Source: Setophaga petechia
Taxonomy: Eukaryota > Chordata > Aves > Passeriformes > Parulidae
Direction: 5' to 3'
NCBI GenBank assembly: GCA_024362935.1
Contig: JANCRA010000004.1
Span: 21,615,621-21,679,620, forward strand
DNA: 64,000 bases
Below, piece by piece: positions 55,801-63,589 of this stretch. The first letter of the stretch is position 1, and each line of letters begins with the position of its first letter. Made by a program: the position numbers and the translations under genes. The notes under the pieces were generated by a model. It was not told the origin of the DNA. It worked only from the letters and a program-made list of their open reading frames with translations, and did no database searches.

Positions 55801-58800
55801 TGCTCCTTGATGGCTTGCATTAGTGAAACTTTCATGGAACATGTCTTTCACATCTAAGGATGTCACTTTTATAACTTCACTGGCAATTTCAGTTGACTCA
55901 ACAGGGTCAAAAACCAGCTTATTTTCTAGACTGTATTCTTCTGGAATTGCAAATTCAGGAGGCTCCTGAGGGTTAGAAGAGATAAGCTGATAGAATTCAA
56001 TGGCCTTTACTGGTTCATAGTCCTGGGGGCTACCATTTTCAGAGTGCATCTCATTCTGCATTACTAACTGACACTTTGAGTCAAAATCTGCCTCTTTATT
56101 CACATTTGATTTTGTATGAATTGGCTGACTGTCTTTGTCTTCAGGCTCCACTGCAACCTGAGAAGATGGAATAGAGGCAGGCTGAGCTCCATATTCCTGG
56201 CACACATCAGGACTGCTTGATGACTCTGAACCATTGTCTTGGTCACAGTGACTTAAAATATCAGGATTTTCACCATCTGATTTCAAAGTGACAATCTCCT
56301 CAGCATTAGTCCACAGGTCAGGTTCCACTGAAAACTGCTTATTACTTCCTTGTGTGTTATCCTGTAAAATATCTGGGATAAGTGCAGTTCGGGGAACTAA
56401 TATATTCCACTCTGGGCTTGACTTTTCTGCCATTTCAAAAGATAAGTCTTCTACAGTGAAAGCACCTGGCATGGAGTTGTGCACTTCTACTCTTTCATAG
56501 GTGTCTTCCTGCTGTCCTTGAGGAGTGAGACTTGCATTTTCCTCATTGTCTTTTGGTAGACCCAGTACAGTGATTGCTTCAACTGGTATAGCTTGTTCCT
56601 CATCTGAAAAAGAGTTTTGTGGAGTCAGTTGATTTTCCTCATCTGTAGAGAACAACTGCTCTATCAACTCCCCTTCTTTTTTATCCAATGTGAAAGAATC
56701 AAATCGAGTGAACTGTGAAGTGTCTTCATTTATCTGACCATCAGGACTATTGATAGATTGGACTAGTCTTTCATTTTCTTTTTCATCAGAGTACAGGGGG
56801 GCAGGTGAATTTTCATCATAACTTGTATCTGTGAAATGGGCTTCTGTTAGTTCTTGGTCTTGTGAAGGTGAGTCACAGGAGTACTCTTTACTATTTCCTA
56901 GCTGATTTGTTACAGAGTGACTTGAACCAGAATACTGATCTTCCAATTGCTTTTCTTCACAAGGTTGTGAACTCCACCAATCTAAATTGTTATCTAGAAA
57001 ATCAGATGTTCCTACTGTGGATTTTGGATAAGTTCTTGAATTAGCTTCCAGCGACATACTCCACCTATCTACAGCTTTTAAAGAATGCTCTTCTTTATTG
57101 CCAGCAGCAGAAGTCAATGCAGGATCTTCATTCACTTGAGACAAATATGAGTCTTCCCCACTATCTGGTTTCTCATTGAAAATACTCACCTGAGTTACTT
57201 CATCAAGTGTTTCACAGTGGCCTGTAGTAGGTTGAATAGTCTTATGATCAATAAAGTCAACAGACCCATCCTCCTGCAATACCTTTTTGGCTTCAATTGT
57301 TTCAGAATTTTCACTGAAGGTGCTTACATGGACGTTTTCTCCCACCTTAGTTTTTGCACCTAAACTATCTTCATTAGCTTCAGGACTTGTTGCATTGGAC
57401 TGATCATAATCCTCTTCATTTTCAGCTGCGTTGTGCTGTTTGTTTTCACACACTGAATCTTCATTAATCACTTCTGGACATGCCTCTGAATTCTCTGAAT
57501 CCTCATTTATGTCAGGACTTGATAAAGAAGATACAGTATCATCATCTACATGGGCATTCCAAAAATCTAAGCTTTTAGGAACTTTGTTCTCTTCACCACT
57601 TGTTTCAAATTCTTCCTCATATTCATTCCCAAATTCCTGCTTTTTAAAGGAATCCGCAAGATTTTTATTATTTTTCATCTCCCACACATCCCTGCTTCTT
57701 TCATGACTACTAGCAACTGAAAGGTCTCCCCACACATTCACTGATGTATCACTTAAATCAGGACTTGTTCCACTTGAGTGTGTATAATAATTTATTGAAT
57801 TACTCCACATATTATCTTCTTCCAAATAGCTTTTGATCTGTATATCTTTTGAAAGACTGCTTGTGGTATTTGCTATTTCAAGGACTTCGCTTGCCTCAGG
57901 ACTTGTTCCAGGAGACTGCAAATCTTCACATGGCTGTGAATCCCAAGCAGTTTGGGGGAAATTGTCATTAAGCACTGCAAATGGCTCTCCACAAAGATTA
58001 GTAGCAGGTTCTACATTTTCAGAGTTTTCATTTCTTCCAGAAGCTATTTCAAGTGAAAATGAATTTTCCACTGCAGACGTATGTGTAATATCAGGAACAC
58101 TAACAAACCCAGAAGGATTTTTCTTAAACTCATGTGTGAAAGAATTTTCATTGGTCCTCATCAGTTCTAAGCTATTTTTAAAAGACAGTAAATCAGAATT
58201 ACAAATGTCTGGATGGTTAGGAGTCACTTCATGTAAGCATTCTTGCCCTCCTCCCAGAGGTTCTTGGGGTTTATCCATCAAAGGAATTGATATGGCTTGG
58301 CCACAACCATTCTTTCCAGAGTCATTCCAGACACCTGAGCTTCCAGGTATTTTAGCAGAATTATTCTCAGGATTATCACTACCCTTATCAGAACTTTCAG
58401 AAGTACTTTCCATCTTGGGACTTGTTGCATCCTCTGTCACTGTAGCCTCTTTTCCAGCTTCCTCAGAAAGCAGCTGTGACATTTCACTGTTATTGTAATT
58501 TTGTGGTAAGAGGTCATCAAAAAATTCATCATCTCTGCCTCCTTCAGAAATACTTGAAGATTCTAAACTGTTCTGCAACATGTCTTTTCTCTCTTCCTGG
58601 ATAACTAGATTACTTTGATTGGAAAATGACACATTCTCTGTGATTAATACTTCCAAACTAACACTAGTTCTCTGTTTTTCTGGGAAGGTGGCAACTTCAG
58701 TTGCTGGTTCATTTTCTTTCAAATCTATTTTACTTGAAGATTCATTGCCCTCTTGCACTGGTTTATTACAAATGTCATCAATCATCTGCTGCCCACTTGT

Positions 58801-61800
58801 CAAATGTGTTCTCTTACATTCTTCTCCTTCCTTAGAGATGACAGTGGCATTATCCCAGCCTTCCTCACAACCCTGCTCACTCTGTAAACCCCACGAGTCC
58901 AGCTGAGGCACTGAATCCTGAATACCCAGCTCTTCATCAATACTGGCAGTGGTTTGTGCTGCATTCTTACTAAGTATCTCACTCCCTAAGTCACATATTT
59001 TCAGATCCAAACCATTCTCATTTTCTGAAGTTGGCGTAGGGGTGTTTGTGTCTTCTACAGGAACACTGCCCACTGCTTCTGCCTCATCAGCTGCTCTCTG
59101 TCCAGTATTTAATTCATTCTGTGATGGTGATAAGTCATTCACTGTTTGATTATATGCCAGTATTACTCTTCTGCTTTCAGATACAGGAAAGTTATTTTCA
59201 CCGCTACATGTTTCAGTTGAAAAACATAGATCAGCTGTTTGTTCTGAATTAAGGCAAGGTTTAGCAGAGGCAGAAAGAACTGGCATTTCAGAATTTCTTT
59301 CTTGTAACTGGGTGATGTTATTTAGGGGAGTGTTCCAGATATCTGTATTTCTAGTATTTGAAAAAGGCATATTGTTAGGAGATAATGGTTCCTTAGTTGA
59401 TTTCTCAAGTACTTTTGACTCAGCCAAGTTTGTGTCCAGGAATTTACCAGTAACTGTTCCTTCATCAAAATCCTTGGCCTCATTTTCTCTTTCATCTTCC
59501 CCATATGTAGGTGATATATATGAATCAGATGTTGAATAATTGGTGTCTGGTGGAGAAACAACTAAATCTTCCGCTATATTTGATGAACTGAGATCCGAGT
59601 TTTTATATAAGAAGGTATCCTCCCAGGGCACCACTACTTCTGTTACTTCTTTTCTGATGTTTTTATCATACATATTCCAGGTATCTATATTTTCAAATTG
59701 TTTTGGTCTATGTTTAGGATCACCAAACAAAGCTTTTTCCCCTGTGTTCAGCTTGGAATTATTTTGCATATTGTTGAAAACAAAAGTTATATTTTCAGAT
59801 TTTCCATGGTCTTCTATTGAATAATACCTTCCTTTATCCCACACTTCCGGATTTTCAATTTCATTGTCCACTGTGATTTCTGAAGAATCTGATAAACCTG
59901 TTTTTGATACGGCCCATTCCTCAGGAATATTCACTGATTTTAACTCACTATCTAGTTTGGGCATGTTCCATACATCTTCTGAGGATTTACCAGCATTTCC
60001 TTCATCAAACTCAGTCCAGATTTTGTAAGAGTCTCCAGCTAGCTGGCTACCTTTTCCTTCACCACTACACCATGCATCTGACATCACAGGTGTTGGTTGG
60101 CTGACCTTCCACAGGTCTGTAAAGCTCTTCACTTCTTGCTTTGTCTCATCTAAAGAAGCAGTTTGCAAACATGAATGTTCATTGTTTTTCTCTTGATTCT
60201 CATGGTTCCAATTATCTTCTTTAAACTGATTATCCCATAGACCTGCTTTCATATATTCCATTTGCTTTGGCTGTTTTTGGAGGAACACAGAATCTGAGGC
60301 TCTTCTATCAGTATGTTCTCGTAGCAAAGGACTTTCTTTAGAATCTTTCCATAAGACAGGACTCTGAAATACAGATTCCTGTTCACTTGAACTCCATGCA
60401 TCGGCATTTCTGGAATCTAGATCAAAGCCATCCCACCAGCTGCCATATCTAACACGAGACGGAGAGTAATTTGTGCCCTCTATTTCATTAATTTTTTTTA
60501 TGACATCTTGTGAGAAAATTAAAGGCTGCCCATTATCCAATGGTGAAGTATCTACAAGACTATTCATAGGAGTTGGTGGAATTTTTGAATCAGCAGATTT
60601 CAATGCTTCTGGTGAAGAAGAATCACCTTCAACAAAATCAATCAAATTTGAAGATTTCTCACACATTTCTCCTGGATTCTCATCAAATTCAGCCAGATTG
60701 TCTTCCTCAATTTGTGTCGTAAGTAAGTCAGTTGAATACTTTACTGTAGCATTTTCTAAGAGGTTTGTCTCATCAAGTTTTTTCTTCAGAGTGAGCTGAC
60801 GCCCTTCTGATGAATCACTATTGAGAAAATAGTCATCTGCTGGGGAACAATCAACAGAACGAGAAGATGACTCAGATGGAGCTGTAATCATGGGCGCTAG
60901 ATCAAAATTGAAAAGATCAAAGTTATCGCTATTGCTTCCTGACTGAGACTTTTGCTCTTCAGCTATTGCCCCTTCAGGAATAGGGCTGTAGGAATCAAAG
61001 CCAGGCAGAAGACTGTGATGCGACTGTGAAGCAGCCCCTTCTGCAACAGGGCTGTCATCACTAAGAAAAACAGAACTCTCCTTGGAAGACCGGCTGCTTC
61101 TAATGGTAGCCAAGCCACTGTCTGGACTCACAAGGTCTACATTAACATCAATGTGGGCTTGCACAGACCCATTTAGATCTTGAGGATTTTCTATAAAATT
61201 GGCAGAACTGGGCTGTGGTTCTACATCAGAACCATATAACTCCATAATACCAGAAGATCCTTGTGAAAGTGGAGCACTTCCAGCAACAGCTTCAGTAGAA
61301 GAAGTTCTACTGTTTGATACCATTTCTGGTTGCCTTCTATTTATAACTTCCTTAATTAGAGGAAAAATTTGATCACAGGTCACTGAAGAATTTTCTTGAT
61401 GATAAATGAGAATTTGGTCACATTCACATTCTAGAGGATTCAGCTCCAAACAAGGATTCTGACATTCTTCTAATTCACAGCAGATCTGTTGAAAAATGGG
61501 ATATTTCAGAAGTCACTGCAGTCATGGACATAAGGCACATATTGACTACTTCATCATGTAATACAGCCATACCTATCTCTTCTTATTAACCTACTGCTTG
61601 GCCATTTCACTGTAGCATCCTTATTACAATCCCCAAATAGATGGTGCATTACAAAAGAGGATCAAGACAAAATATTTGTTATAAGATTGGTCAGAAATTA
61701 TACCACTTGACTTTTCAGTTCACTTCTTGTTAAAAAATCCAAATAAAATGTTTGGTTGCTTCCTTGAGAAATCTGAGTAAAATTTATGTAATTAATTTGT

Positions 61801-62602
61801 GAATGTACTTCTAGAATGGGGTAATTATATTAATAAAATAAATAAATGCATTTATATTGGCTTTGAAAAACATGGAGTCACTTAGCCTCCCAAAAATCGT
61901 AAAGTTTTCAAGACTGAGAAAAAGGTTCAGAAAGTTGCCTCTGAGATAGCCTCTTCCATCTGGGGATAAATATAGTTTTAAAAAATGGAAAGCACATAGC
62001 TCTGGACAAATGAACACAATAATAATAATTTGTTTTGATTTCAGAGTTTGAATTCTTTAGGAATAACATATACATATATGAGTTCTGATCATTACCACTT
62101 AAAAGGTGTTTGCTTATCACTCATTGCCAAAGACACATTTGAGTACAAACCCAAGTCAAAACTGGGGAAAAAACCATTTAAACTGAATTGAAAATTCTTG
62201 CCCCTTCAGTATTTCATAACCTTTTTCTATTACCTTGGTCTGAAGCAATAATAAATGCCATAATCTTTCATTCTCTTACCATATAAATAATGCAGCCATT
62301 TCAAGTAGCTGCTCAGTTGCTGGTCAACTGTGGCTATGTTTTGAAGTCACTTAATTAATCAACATCTTGATATAGACTACCTAAAAAAACCTCAACATTT
62401 TTTTTTCCAGGAAAAACATTTGATTCTTTTTCCAGGTACTTACTTGATTGCCTAGCTCTACATTTTCCGAGTATACTGCTATTTGTTGTTTTGTTTGCTT
62501 CTCATCTGACAAGCAGTTGGCCAAAATGACAAGTACATCAAACCCATATTTATCTATGAATGCTTTCAGATCACCAATGAGACTCCTGTGTAATATGCAG
62601 TC
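10823..62602 (-). CDS. PRUNE2: PRUNE2 (BMCC1/BNIPXL), 13 coding exons, 5' end outside window
   Basis: This entry spans the whole coding part of the gene in the window. Exons (minus strand, 5' to 3') are 62444-62602, 54981-61485, 53302-54097, 32363-32442, 31267-31467, 27022-27198, 22470-22572, 18936-19067, 18695-18781, 14787-14885, 12931-12966, 12370-12408 and 10823-10874. Their phases join throughout and they total 8466 nt, or 2821 residues plus a stop. The order is the end of the DHHA2 domain, about 2400 disordered acidic residues, and a C-terminal BCH (BNIP2/Cdc42GAP homology) domain. Known family members are cytoplasmic regulators; the BCH part is linked to Rho signalling and the long form to neuronal and apoptosis-related roles. 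The DHH phosphoesterase half should lie beyond 64000. Recognition rests on remembered similarity to human PRUNE2, which is extensive in the BCH and linker exons. Confidence 0.96.
10875..12369 (-). other. PRUNE2: PRUNE2 last intron (1495 bp)
   Basis: GT-AG intron. I see no repeat, RNA gene or other exon in it. Confidence 0.8.
12370..12408 (-). CDS. PRUNE2: PRUNE2 39-nt C-terminal exon ([12 protein letters not shown])
   Basis: This exon has 39 nt and encodes [12 protein letters not shown] plus two bases of a Lys codon. It matches human PRUNE2 ([13 protein letters not shown]). Acceptor CTCATGCAG|A; donor GCTAA|GTAAGA. The donor overlaps an in-frame TAA, so reading straight on would look like a stop after ...SETAK, but splicing to 10874 restores the family's KTSCL continuation. 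It is frame-neutral if skipped. Confidence 0.88.
12409..12930 (-). other. PRUNE2: PRUNE2 intron (522 bp)
   Basis: GT-AG intron between the 36-nt and 39-nt exons. Nothing further recognised. Confidence 0.8.
12931..12966 (-). CDS. PRUNE2: PRUNE2 36-nt micro-exon, probably a cassette
   Basis: This micro-exon has one base, eleven codons, then two bases. It adds the basic stretch [12 protein letters not shown] between the BCH domain and LDEELREA. Acceptor ATCTTGTAAG|G with a weak pyrimidine tract; donor ATGAG|GTAAAA. A length divisible by three with matching phases means inclusion or skipping keeps the frame. I remember the main human isoform joining directly to LDEELREA and a similar basic insert in other Prune2 products, so alternative use is likely. 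Small size lowers certainty slightly. Confidence 0.75.
12967..14786 (-). other. PRUNE2: PRUNE2 intron (1820 bp)
   Basis: GT-AG intron. No repeat recognised. Contains a small palindrome TTGGTCAGTTGACCAA near 13720. Confidence 0.8.
14787..14885 (-). CDS. PRUNE2: PRUNE2 final BCH domain exon
   Basis: This exon has 99 nt: 32 full codons plus split ends. It encodes [20 protein letters not shown], then [12 protein letters not shown]. Acceptor TGTGTCTCAG|CTCTAAG; donor GTCAA|GTAAGT. It closes the BCH fold. The split last codon becomes Lys whichever of the next two small exons it joins, so both C-terminal variants stay in frame. Confidence 0.95.
14886..18694 (-). other. PRUNE2: PRUNE2 intron (3809 bp)
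   Basis: GT-AG intron. Contains a perfect hairpin at 16375-16396. A pyrimidine-rich stretch near 15460-15520 could belong to an old unclassified repeat. No gene seen. Confidence 0.75.
18695..18781 (-). CDS. PRUNE2: PRUNE2 BCH domain exon ([16 protein letters not shown])
   Basis: This exon has 87 nt: 28 full codons plus split ends. It encodes [20 protein letters not shown], then LAVTRPFI, the conserved strand and helix late in the BCH domain shared with BNIP2 and caytaxin. The acceptor has a strong pyrimidine tract ending TTACTTAG|A, and the donor is ATAAG|GTATGT. It lies only 154 bp from the previous exon, the shortest intron in the window. Confidence 0.96.
18782..18935 (-). other. PRUNE2: 154-bp GC-AG intron inside the BCH domain
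   Basis: The donor reads AG|GCAAGT, which matches the strong consensus typical of GC-AG introns. The acceptor has a long T-rich tract ending TTACTTAG. The frame across it (ATTGATCGAAG + ATTACGG, giving IDRRLR) is fixed by the conserved protein. Confidence 0.88.
18936..19067 (-). CDS. PRUNE2: PRUNE2 BCH domain core exon, ends at a GC donor
   Basis: This exon has 132 nt: 43 full codons plus split ends. It encodes [20 protein letters not shown], then [20 protein letters not shown], then IDR; this is essentially invariant relative to human PRUNE2 as I remember it. Acceptor TTTTATCAG|ATATG. The donor is CGAAG|GCAAGT, a GC rather than a GT site. Only this boundary restores the conserved RRLRKNL junction in frame. 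The next GT downstream (18931-18930) would add four bases and shift the frame. Confidence 0.95.
19068..22469 (-). other. PRUNE2: PRUNE2 intron (3402 bp)
   Basis: GT-AG intron with two overlapping hairpins (19257-19305) and another at 20519-20540. Open frames here (for example 20914-21294) show no domain or conserved motif. Confidence 0.8.
19257..19305. repeat. Two overlapping perfect hairpins
   Basis: AAAACCACAG and CTGTGGTTTT (19257-19277) form 10-bp arms with a single-base loop. TTTTTGAAGGCACA and TGTGCCTTCAAAAA (19275-19305, sharing the T run) form 14-bp arms with a 3-base loop. They lie about 190 bp upstream of the acceptor of the exon ending at 19067, in the transcribed strand. Confidence 0.8.
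22470..22572 (-). CDS. PRUNE2: PRUNE2 BCH domain exon ([10 protein letters not shown] motif)
   Basis: This exon has 103 nt and encodes [20 protein letters not shown] followed by [13 protein letters not shown]. The [11 protein letters not shown] motif is the hallmark of BCH domains, which share the CRAL-TRIO fold. Acceptor TTCTCCACAG|GATAC; donor CCT|GTGAGT. The phase is 2 at both ends, and the codon for the following Leu is completed in the next exon. Confidence 0.96.
23747..24329 (+). mobile_element. Solo ERVL-like LTR
   Basis: It begins TGTGCTGGTTTCAGCTGGCA and ends near GGTTTCAACAACA. Internal segments characteristic of this avian LTR are GACAGCTGACCCCAACTGAC, GGGATATTCCAGACCATATG and TTATCTCAACCCAAGACTTT. 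About 580 bp, inserted opposite to the gene. No internal retroviral sequence follows. A target-site duplication is not clear. Confidence 0.82.
25945..26290 (-). mobile_element. CR1 LINE 3' fragment
   Basis: The plus strand reads CACAGAATTTCTAGGTTGGA and then AGACCTTTAAGATCATCGAG, followed by CCAACCCCTGTTCTAACACC and CTTCCTCCTTAATTCTAGCC. It is about 345 bp in the gene's own orientation and relatively little diverged. Confidence 0.9.
27022..27198 (-). CDS. PRUNE2: PRUNE2 exon entering the BCH domain
   Basis: This exon has 177 nt: 58 full codons plus split ends. The first half is acidic ([17 protein letters not shown]). The second half starts the BCH domain with [17 protein letters not shown] and [13 protein letters not shown]. 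Acceptor CCCTTTTCAG|AAGAG; donor GGAG|GTAGGA. Its last base completes the glycine codon of the [10 protein letters not shown] motif across a 4.4-kb intron. Similarity to BNIP2-family proteins is unambiguous. Confidence 0.96.
27199..31266 (-). other. PRUNE2: PRUNE2 intron (4068 bp)
   Basis: GT-AG intron. Contains a T/G-rich low-complexity tract (28766-28890) and AGCT-rich sequence near 30950-31005. Open frames at 29551 and 30454 show no domain. Confidence 0.8.
28766..28890 (+). repeat. T/G-rich low-complexity tract
   Basis: Runs of T broken by G triplets and a GTT repeat near 28832-28846. On the transcript strand it is an A/C-rich stretch. Confidence 0.75.
31267..31467 (-). CDS. PRUNE2: PRUNE2 exon with duplicated LDTPDE motif
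   Basis: This exon has 201 nt: 66 full codons plus split ends. It reads [18 protein letters not shown], then [20 protein letters not shown], then two copies of LDTPDE separated by an acidic spacer, ending in a Phe-Glu-Tyr patch. It is nearly identical to remembered human PRUNE2 and is also conserved in BNIP2 and caytaxin, where it precedes the BCH domain. Acceptor TTTATTCAG|AACC; donor CAAG|GTAATG. The high conservation against the divergent upstream exons suggests a protein-binding or phosphorylation segment. Confidence 0.96.
31468..32362 (-). other. PRUNE2: PRUNE2 intron (895 bp)
   Basis: GT-AG intron. No repeat or gene recognised. Confidence 0.8.
32363..32442 (-). CDS. PRUNE2: PRUNE2 linker exon; possible start of a short isoform
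   Basis: This 80-nt exon encodes [15 protein letters not shown] followed by a short Ser/Pro stretch ending EMRP. The acceptor is TACCTCTCAG|ATTGG and the donor CCTG|GTGAGA. An in-frame ATG at 32418-32420 has G at -3 and G at +4, a good initiation context. Translation from it gives a 327-residue protein consisting of the linker and BCH domain. I recall that short BMCC1/BNIPXL isoforms start at the equivalent methionine, so this exon probably serves both long and short forms. Confidence 0.92.
32914..32957 (+). repeat. Compound (CATA)n/(CA)n microsatellite
   Basis: Short ACAT units, then about nine CA units, then CATATA. Likely length-polymorphic. Confidence 0.85.
33461..33885 (+). mobile_element. 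Probable solo retroviral LTR
   Basis: A GC-rich island in AT-rich intron has the layout of an LTR. It starts TGTTGT and ends ACAACA (inverted terminal repeats), with a GC box at 33631-33640, an inverted CCAAT box at 33652-33656, a TATA box CTATAAAAG at 33689-33697 and AATAAA at 33771-33776. The TATA-to-poly(A) spacing suits an R region. No primer-binding site or internal genes follow, so it looks solo. Flanks (ACCCT / GCCCA) are only a weak target-site match. It is oriented against PRUNE2. Confidence 0.65.
33689..33697 (+). promoter_or_regulatory. TATA box of the LTR
   Basis: CTATAAAAG about 33 bp downstream of the inverted CCAAT box and about 50 bp after a GC box. It would drive transcription antisense to PRUNE2 if active. 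Confidence 0.5.
37250..37330 (-). mobile_element. Possible ancient CR1 fragment
   Basis: ATGCTTCATCTGAAGTGGAG followed by CCCAAAACTGCC resembles an internal part of CR1 read in reverse complement. Short and diverged. Confidence 0.3.
38341..38781 (-). mobile_element. ERVL-like LTR, gene orientation
   Basis: On the minus strand it begins TGTCCTGGTTTTGACTGGCA and continues with a GTGCTGTGTTTTGGATTC segment and CAGCTGACCCGAGCTGATCA, ending CTTAAACCA. This is the family seen at 1213 and 23747, but more diverged. Termini are TG and CA. No clear target-site duplication. Confidence 0.75.
44032..44055. repeat. Perfect 10-bp hairpin
   Basis: AGTGTCTTCA and TGAAGACACT separated by ATAC. Confidence 0.85.
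45576..45692 (-). promoter_or_regulatory. PRUNE2: Possible alternative promoter and non-coding first exon of short PRUNE2
   Basis: On the minus strand a strong donor CAGAAG|GTAAGC sits at 45576/45575. About 145 bp upstream is a TATTTA element (45719-45724). An E-box CACGTG lies at 45699-45704 and an AP-1/MARE-like TGACTCA at 45877-45883. Joined to the exon ending at 32442, the putative leader has no in-frame ATG after its last stop, so the first usable start would be the well-placed ATG at 32420. The upper boundary is a guess from TATA spacing. Confidence 0.3.
46600..47090 (-). mobile_element. Candidate degenerate LTR
   Basis: The segment is GC-richer than its surroundings and has a TATA-like CATAAAAGCC on the minus strand at 46841-46850. 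Its general layout resembles an LTR, but I could not place the termini or a poly(A) signal, and it could be unique sequence. Confidence 0.3.
47525..47600 (+). repeat. Possible tRNA-derived SINE remnant
   Basis: GTGGGAGACCTAAGTTCAAT followed by TCCC resembles the 3' half of a tRNA such as tRNA-Asp. It includes a B-box match GTTCAATTC at 47580-47588. The 5' half is too diverged to fold, so it is not a functional tRNA gene. Confidence 0.3.
50164..50390 (-). mobile_element. CR1 LINE 3' fragment
   Basis: The plus strand reads CACAGAATTATTTGGGTTGG, then AAGGGACCTCAAAGATCACC, and later CAACCTGTTCCAGTGCCTCA and CCACCCTCACATTAAAGAG. This is the CR1 3' region in the gene's orientation. Confidence 0.9.
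52000..52075 (+). mobile_element. CR1 3' tail, plus orientation
   Basis: It ends in CATTTCATGATTCTATGATT, matching the sense-strand 3' terminal repeat of CR1. The 5' limit is unclear. Confidence 0.5.
53302..54097 (-). CDS. PRUNE2: PRUNE2 exon following the giant exon, disordered acidic
   Basis: This exon has 796 nt: 264 full codons plus split codons at each end. The acceptor is TTCTTTTAG|AAGCC and the donor TCAGG|GTAAGT. The product continues the low-complexity acidic region and includes [10 protein letters not shown], which closely resembles a segment of human PRUNE2 in the same place. Four more tryptophan motifs occur (GWDAV, GWIILG, TWTEFQ, IWEAN). The upstream join is ...SCD|EAGTDS and the downstream join ...NQKSG|LVQEDVG. 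No folded domain is visible. Confidence 0.93.
54098..54980 (-). other. PRUNE2: PRUNE2 intron (883 bp)
   Basis: GT-AG intron between the giant exon and the 796-nt exon. No repeat or gene recognised. Confidence 0.85.
54981..61485 (-). CDS. PRUNE2: PRUNE2 giant exon (2168 codons), acidic disordered region
   Basis: This single 6505-nt exon is open throughout. The acceptor is TTTTTTCAACAG|ATC and the donor GATG|GTAAGA; reading into the intron would reach a stop at about 54919. Residues 1 to about 65 complete the DHHA2 fold and end in [16 protein letters not shown]. Next comes a conserved stretch with [31 protein letters not shown] and a [10 protein letters not shown] motif. The remaining roughly 1950 residues are Ser/Glu/Asp/Asn-rich with no predictable fold. 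They carry about 26 dispersed short motifs centred on tryptophan in acidic context (for example SWWDGFD near exon residue 348 and [12 protein letters not shown] near 1500), plus repeated Ser-Pro motifs. Human PRUNE2 also has one very large exon here. The region is likely a scaffold rich in phosphosites; its exact role is not readable from sequence. Confidence 0.96.
61486..62443 (-). other. PRUNE2: PRUNE2 intron (958 bp)
   Basis: GT-AG intron splitting the DHHA2 domain. Nothing recognised. Confidence 0.85.
62444..62602 (-). CDS. PRUNE2: PRUNE2 exon, C-terminal part of the DHHA2 domain
   Basis: This exon has 159 nt and 53 codons, phase 0 at both ends. The acceptor ends TTTTTCAG and the donor is CAA|GTAAGT. 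It begins [15 protein letters not shown] and continues with a [15 protein letters not shown] core, which matches the part of the DHHA2 domain in Prune-family proteins that follows the DHH phosphoesterase motifs. The motifs themselves would be in upstream exons outside the window, so catalytic competence cannot be judged here. The translation joins without a break to the next exon (...[15 protein letters not shown]). Confidence 0.93.
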
Positions 62603-63077
62603 CTGAAAAACATTAAAAAATTAAAAGAAATGTCAGCAACTTTTCTGGTTCTTTTCATACAAATATGTTGTAAAAATAGCTGTAAATGTTAAAAAGCATC
62701 AGCAGGCCTAACAAGCAAGAAAATTCAGTTTCACTCATCAAAACAACCACGCACCTAATAAAAATCAAGAACCAGTCCCATAGCACAGTAATGGAAGAAC
62801 ACTAGAATACTAAATGCAGGTTTTGCCTTCCTAATCTGCTGGTGAAACATAATTCTTACTTGTTCCTGCTATCTGTTTTTCCAACATTGATTAAAAGCAC
62901 TCCATACCCATGATAAAGAAACTGGGCAAAGGGAGTAGGTGACTTGCATGGATGAGCATGGAACTTCCAGTAAAACTCAAACTCAAGAAAGAAATATATG
63001 CAGCAAGATCCCAATATATTTTGGTGGAACGTGCCTGGGCTGTTCTGGGCCTTAGCTTCTTGGCCGGAGGCAGCAGC

Positions 63078-63588
63078 TGTGGCAACCACCACAGGGATAC
63101 CTCTGGCCAGCTGGGAATCACAGCTAGGCACTAGAAACCAAGCCCAGGCTTGTGGGAAGCTCAGCTTTACCTCTGGTGAAGGTCCTTAGGCAAGGTGAAG
63201 AGAAAGGAGATGGTTTCTGATGGAGGGTTAAAATCCAGAGCTTTATTCCAAAGACATGGAGATCTGAATTGTGGTAACAGCTCCAACAGAATAAGGAGCA
63301 CATGTTCTGAGGTTCCTTTTAAGCTCAGGGAGAGGAGGAGGGGGAGGGAAGGACAGGTAAGCCACCTATCCGATGGGAGGAGGTGTGTTCTCAGGGGACA
63401 ATGACTTGGCTAATCCAATGATGCCCAGGGTGAGGGGCATCTTTTGAACTTCTGCCAACCACATGACAGCCTTGCTGGGATGTTAAAATTGACTGACAGC
63501 ACTTAGCAGGAGACAGGGGGAGGGGAAGGGAGAAGGTATTACCACACCTGTGGGGGGACTGGGATAGCTAAAAGGGGATATTGCAACA
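63078..63588 (-). mobile_element. Probable solo LTR, gene orientation
   Basis: On the minus strand the block starts TGTTGC and ends GCCACA (near-inverted termini). It has a purine/pyrimidine-rich stretch, a TATA-like TTAAAAGG at 63315-63324 and AATAAA at 63242-63247 about 70 bp downstream. This order fits a U3-R-U5 LTR of about 510 bp. No internal genes and no clear target duplication. Limits are approximate. Confidence 0.55.
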
Positions 63589-63589
63589 C

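Noticed and set aside
57833..58498. Open frame of 221 codons on the plus strand
   Set aside because: It lies antisense within the giant PRUNE2 exon. Its openness follows from the codon use of the coding strand, and the protein shows no domain.
53551..60799. Other open frames of 60-110 codons opposite or out of frame to PRUNE2 exons
   Set aside because: They are shadows of the real coding frame, with no independent support.
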